NCBI GenBank assembly: GCA_000433415.1
Contig: FR890476.1
Span: 12,304 to 17,884, forward strand
Length of the DNA: 5,581 nucleotides
DNA from: Clostridium sp. CAG:448
Lineage (GTDB): Bacteria > Bacillota > Clostridia > Oscillospirales > CAG-272
Reading direction: 5' to 3'
The notes under the pieces are model-generated. The model had not been told where the DNA came from and did not search any database. It saw only the letters and a list, made by a program, of their open reading frames with translations. Below are positions 5,360 through 5,581 of the stretch, piece by piece (the stretch's first letter is position 1; each line of letters begins with the position of its first letter). The position numbers were made by a program, and so were the translations under genes.

Positions 5360-5376
5360 TGTCCGCAAAACGGACA
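5360..5376 (+). other. Small leader hairpin before the RlmA-like gene
   Basis: TGTCCG (5360-5365) and CGGACA (5371-5376) form a 6-bp stem with a CAAAA loop in the leader, ending 3 nt before the RBS AAAGGAG. It does not sequester the RBS; it may stabilise the mRNA or be incidental. Confidence 0.4.
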
Positions 5377-5379
5377 GAG

Positions 5380-5386
5380 AAAGGAG
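5380..5386 (+). promoter_or_regulatory. RBS deciding a TTG start
   Basis: AAAGGAG at 5380-5386 is 6 nt from TTG at 5393. No ATG lies in a suitable place in this frame, and the in-frame GTG at 5414 would leave the RBS too far away. TTG is therefore the best start. Confidence 0.75.
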
Positions 5387-5392
5387 TCACGA

Positions 5393-5581
5393 TTGACAGA
5401 TTCGGAATTTCCCGTGGAACTTTTTCGTTGCCCTGTTTGCGGCGCATCATTTCACAAGGTTGAAAACAGCCTGTTTTGCAATGGCGCAAGGTGCCATTGC
5501 TTTGATTTTTCCTCCTGCGGGTATGTAAATCTTGCCACGTCCGCGCAAAGCAACGGCGGGGACAGCAAGGAAGCCGTCCGC
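5393..5581 (+). CDS. rlmA: RlmA-type 23S rRNA (guanine-N1) methyltransferase, N-terminal 63 residues (runs off window)
   Basis: The visible part is the zinc-binding N-terminal domain of RlmA-type enzymes, which methylate N1 of a guanine (G745 or G748) in 23S rRNA helix 35. Residues FRCPVCGASFHK (11-22) give the first zinc pair, C13 and C16. SLFCNGARCHCFDF (26-39) gives C29 and H35, followed by SSCGYVNL (40-47), which matches the family's 'FDxxxxGYVNL' signature closely. GGDSKEAVR (55-63) matches the conserved 'GDSxEMxxAR' segment that begins the SAM-binding domain. In E. coli RlmA the second zinc pair is C-x3-H; here it is C-x5-H with an additional Cys at 34, so which residues bind zinc is open. 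The gene starts with TTG behind AAAGGAG and has its own strong promoter. The methyltransferase domain lies beyond the window, so intactness cannot be judged. The family is confident; the type (G745 or G748) is not decided. Confidence 0.85.
   Translation, partial: MTDSEFPVELFRCPVCGASFHKVENSLFCNGARCHCFDFSSCGYVNLATSAQSNGGDSKEAVR
5478..5500 (+). repeat. Perfect 8-bp inverted repeat inside the RlmA-like zinc finger
   Basis: GCAATGGC (5478-5485) and GCCATTGC (5493-5500) can form a stem with loop GCAAGGT. TTTGATTTTT follows directly, so the RNA looks like a terminator or attenuator 85 nt into the coding region. It covers the codons for the unusual C-x5-H zinc pair. Confidence 0.5.

Noticed and set aside
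1..5581. CRISPR array, insertion sequence, phage attachment site at the tRNA, or riboswitch
   Set aside because: No regularly spaced repeats, transposase or integrase, or tRNA 3'-end duplication were seen in the window. The leaders are too short for a riboswitch.

Overview
The window looks like a chromosomal segment from a low-to-mid GC Gram-positive bacterium, most likely a gut-type clostridium near Oscillospiraceae/Ruminococcaceae. This assignment is an inference. It rests on strong AGGAGG-type ribosome binding sites, consensus TTGACA/TATAAT promoters with 17-bp spacers, hairpin-plus-T-tract terminators, a tRNA gene without an encoded CCA, and the style of the protein families. No phage, transposon, CRISPR or plasmid functions are visible.

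Layout from left to right: (1) a single tRNA-Val(CAC) gene with its own promoter and a strong terminator (19-171, +). (2) A convergent gene (179-856, -) for a 225-aa protein with the outline of an M14 zinc carboxypeptidase; the HxxE zinc motif and part of the catalytic core are gone, so it is probably a pseudoenzyme. (3) A short divergent promoter region (857-1016). (4) A gene for an unrecognised ~6-TM membrane protein (1017-1820, +). (5) A hairpin that can terminate both converging transcripts, stronger for the minus strand (about 1831-1868). (6) A minus-strand two-gene operon: a polytopic GT-C-like glycosyltransferase (2923-4710), then a GT2 polyprenyl-phosphate glycosyltransferase of the GtrB/DPM1 type (1901-2926). 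The two overlap by 4 nt (ATGA), and a near-perfect promoter lies at 4752-4780. (7) A divergent AT-rich regulatory region (4711-4977) with a pair of TTATTACA repeats exactly 21 bp apart, next to the -35 of the following gene. (8) A small gene for an 84-aa exported single-pass membrane protein (4978-5232, +) with its own terminator. (9) A consensus promoter and the first 63 codons of an RlmA-type 23S rRNA guanine-N1 methyltransferase, which starts at TTG and runs off the window (5393-5581, +).

How the genes work together: the only clear functional unit is the glycosyltransferase pair. By family logic, the GT2 enzyme loads a sugar onto undecaprenyl phosphate at the inner membrane face, and the GT-C protein uses the flipped lipid-linked sugar outside the membrane to decorate a surface acceptor. 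No flippase gene is present here. The other genes appear to be separate single-gene transcription units. I found no convincing new multi-gene system. The points most worth a second look are the degenerate M14 protein, the glycosyltransferase pair with unknown acceptor, the spaced repeats in the 4.85-kb promoter region, an 8-mer found only in promoter regions, and an in-gene hairpin over the zinc finger of the methyltransferase.
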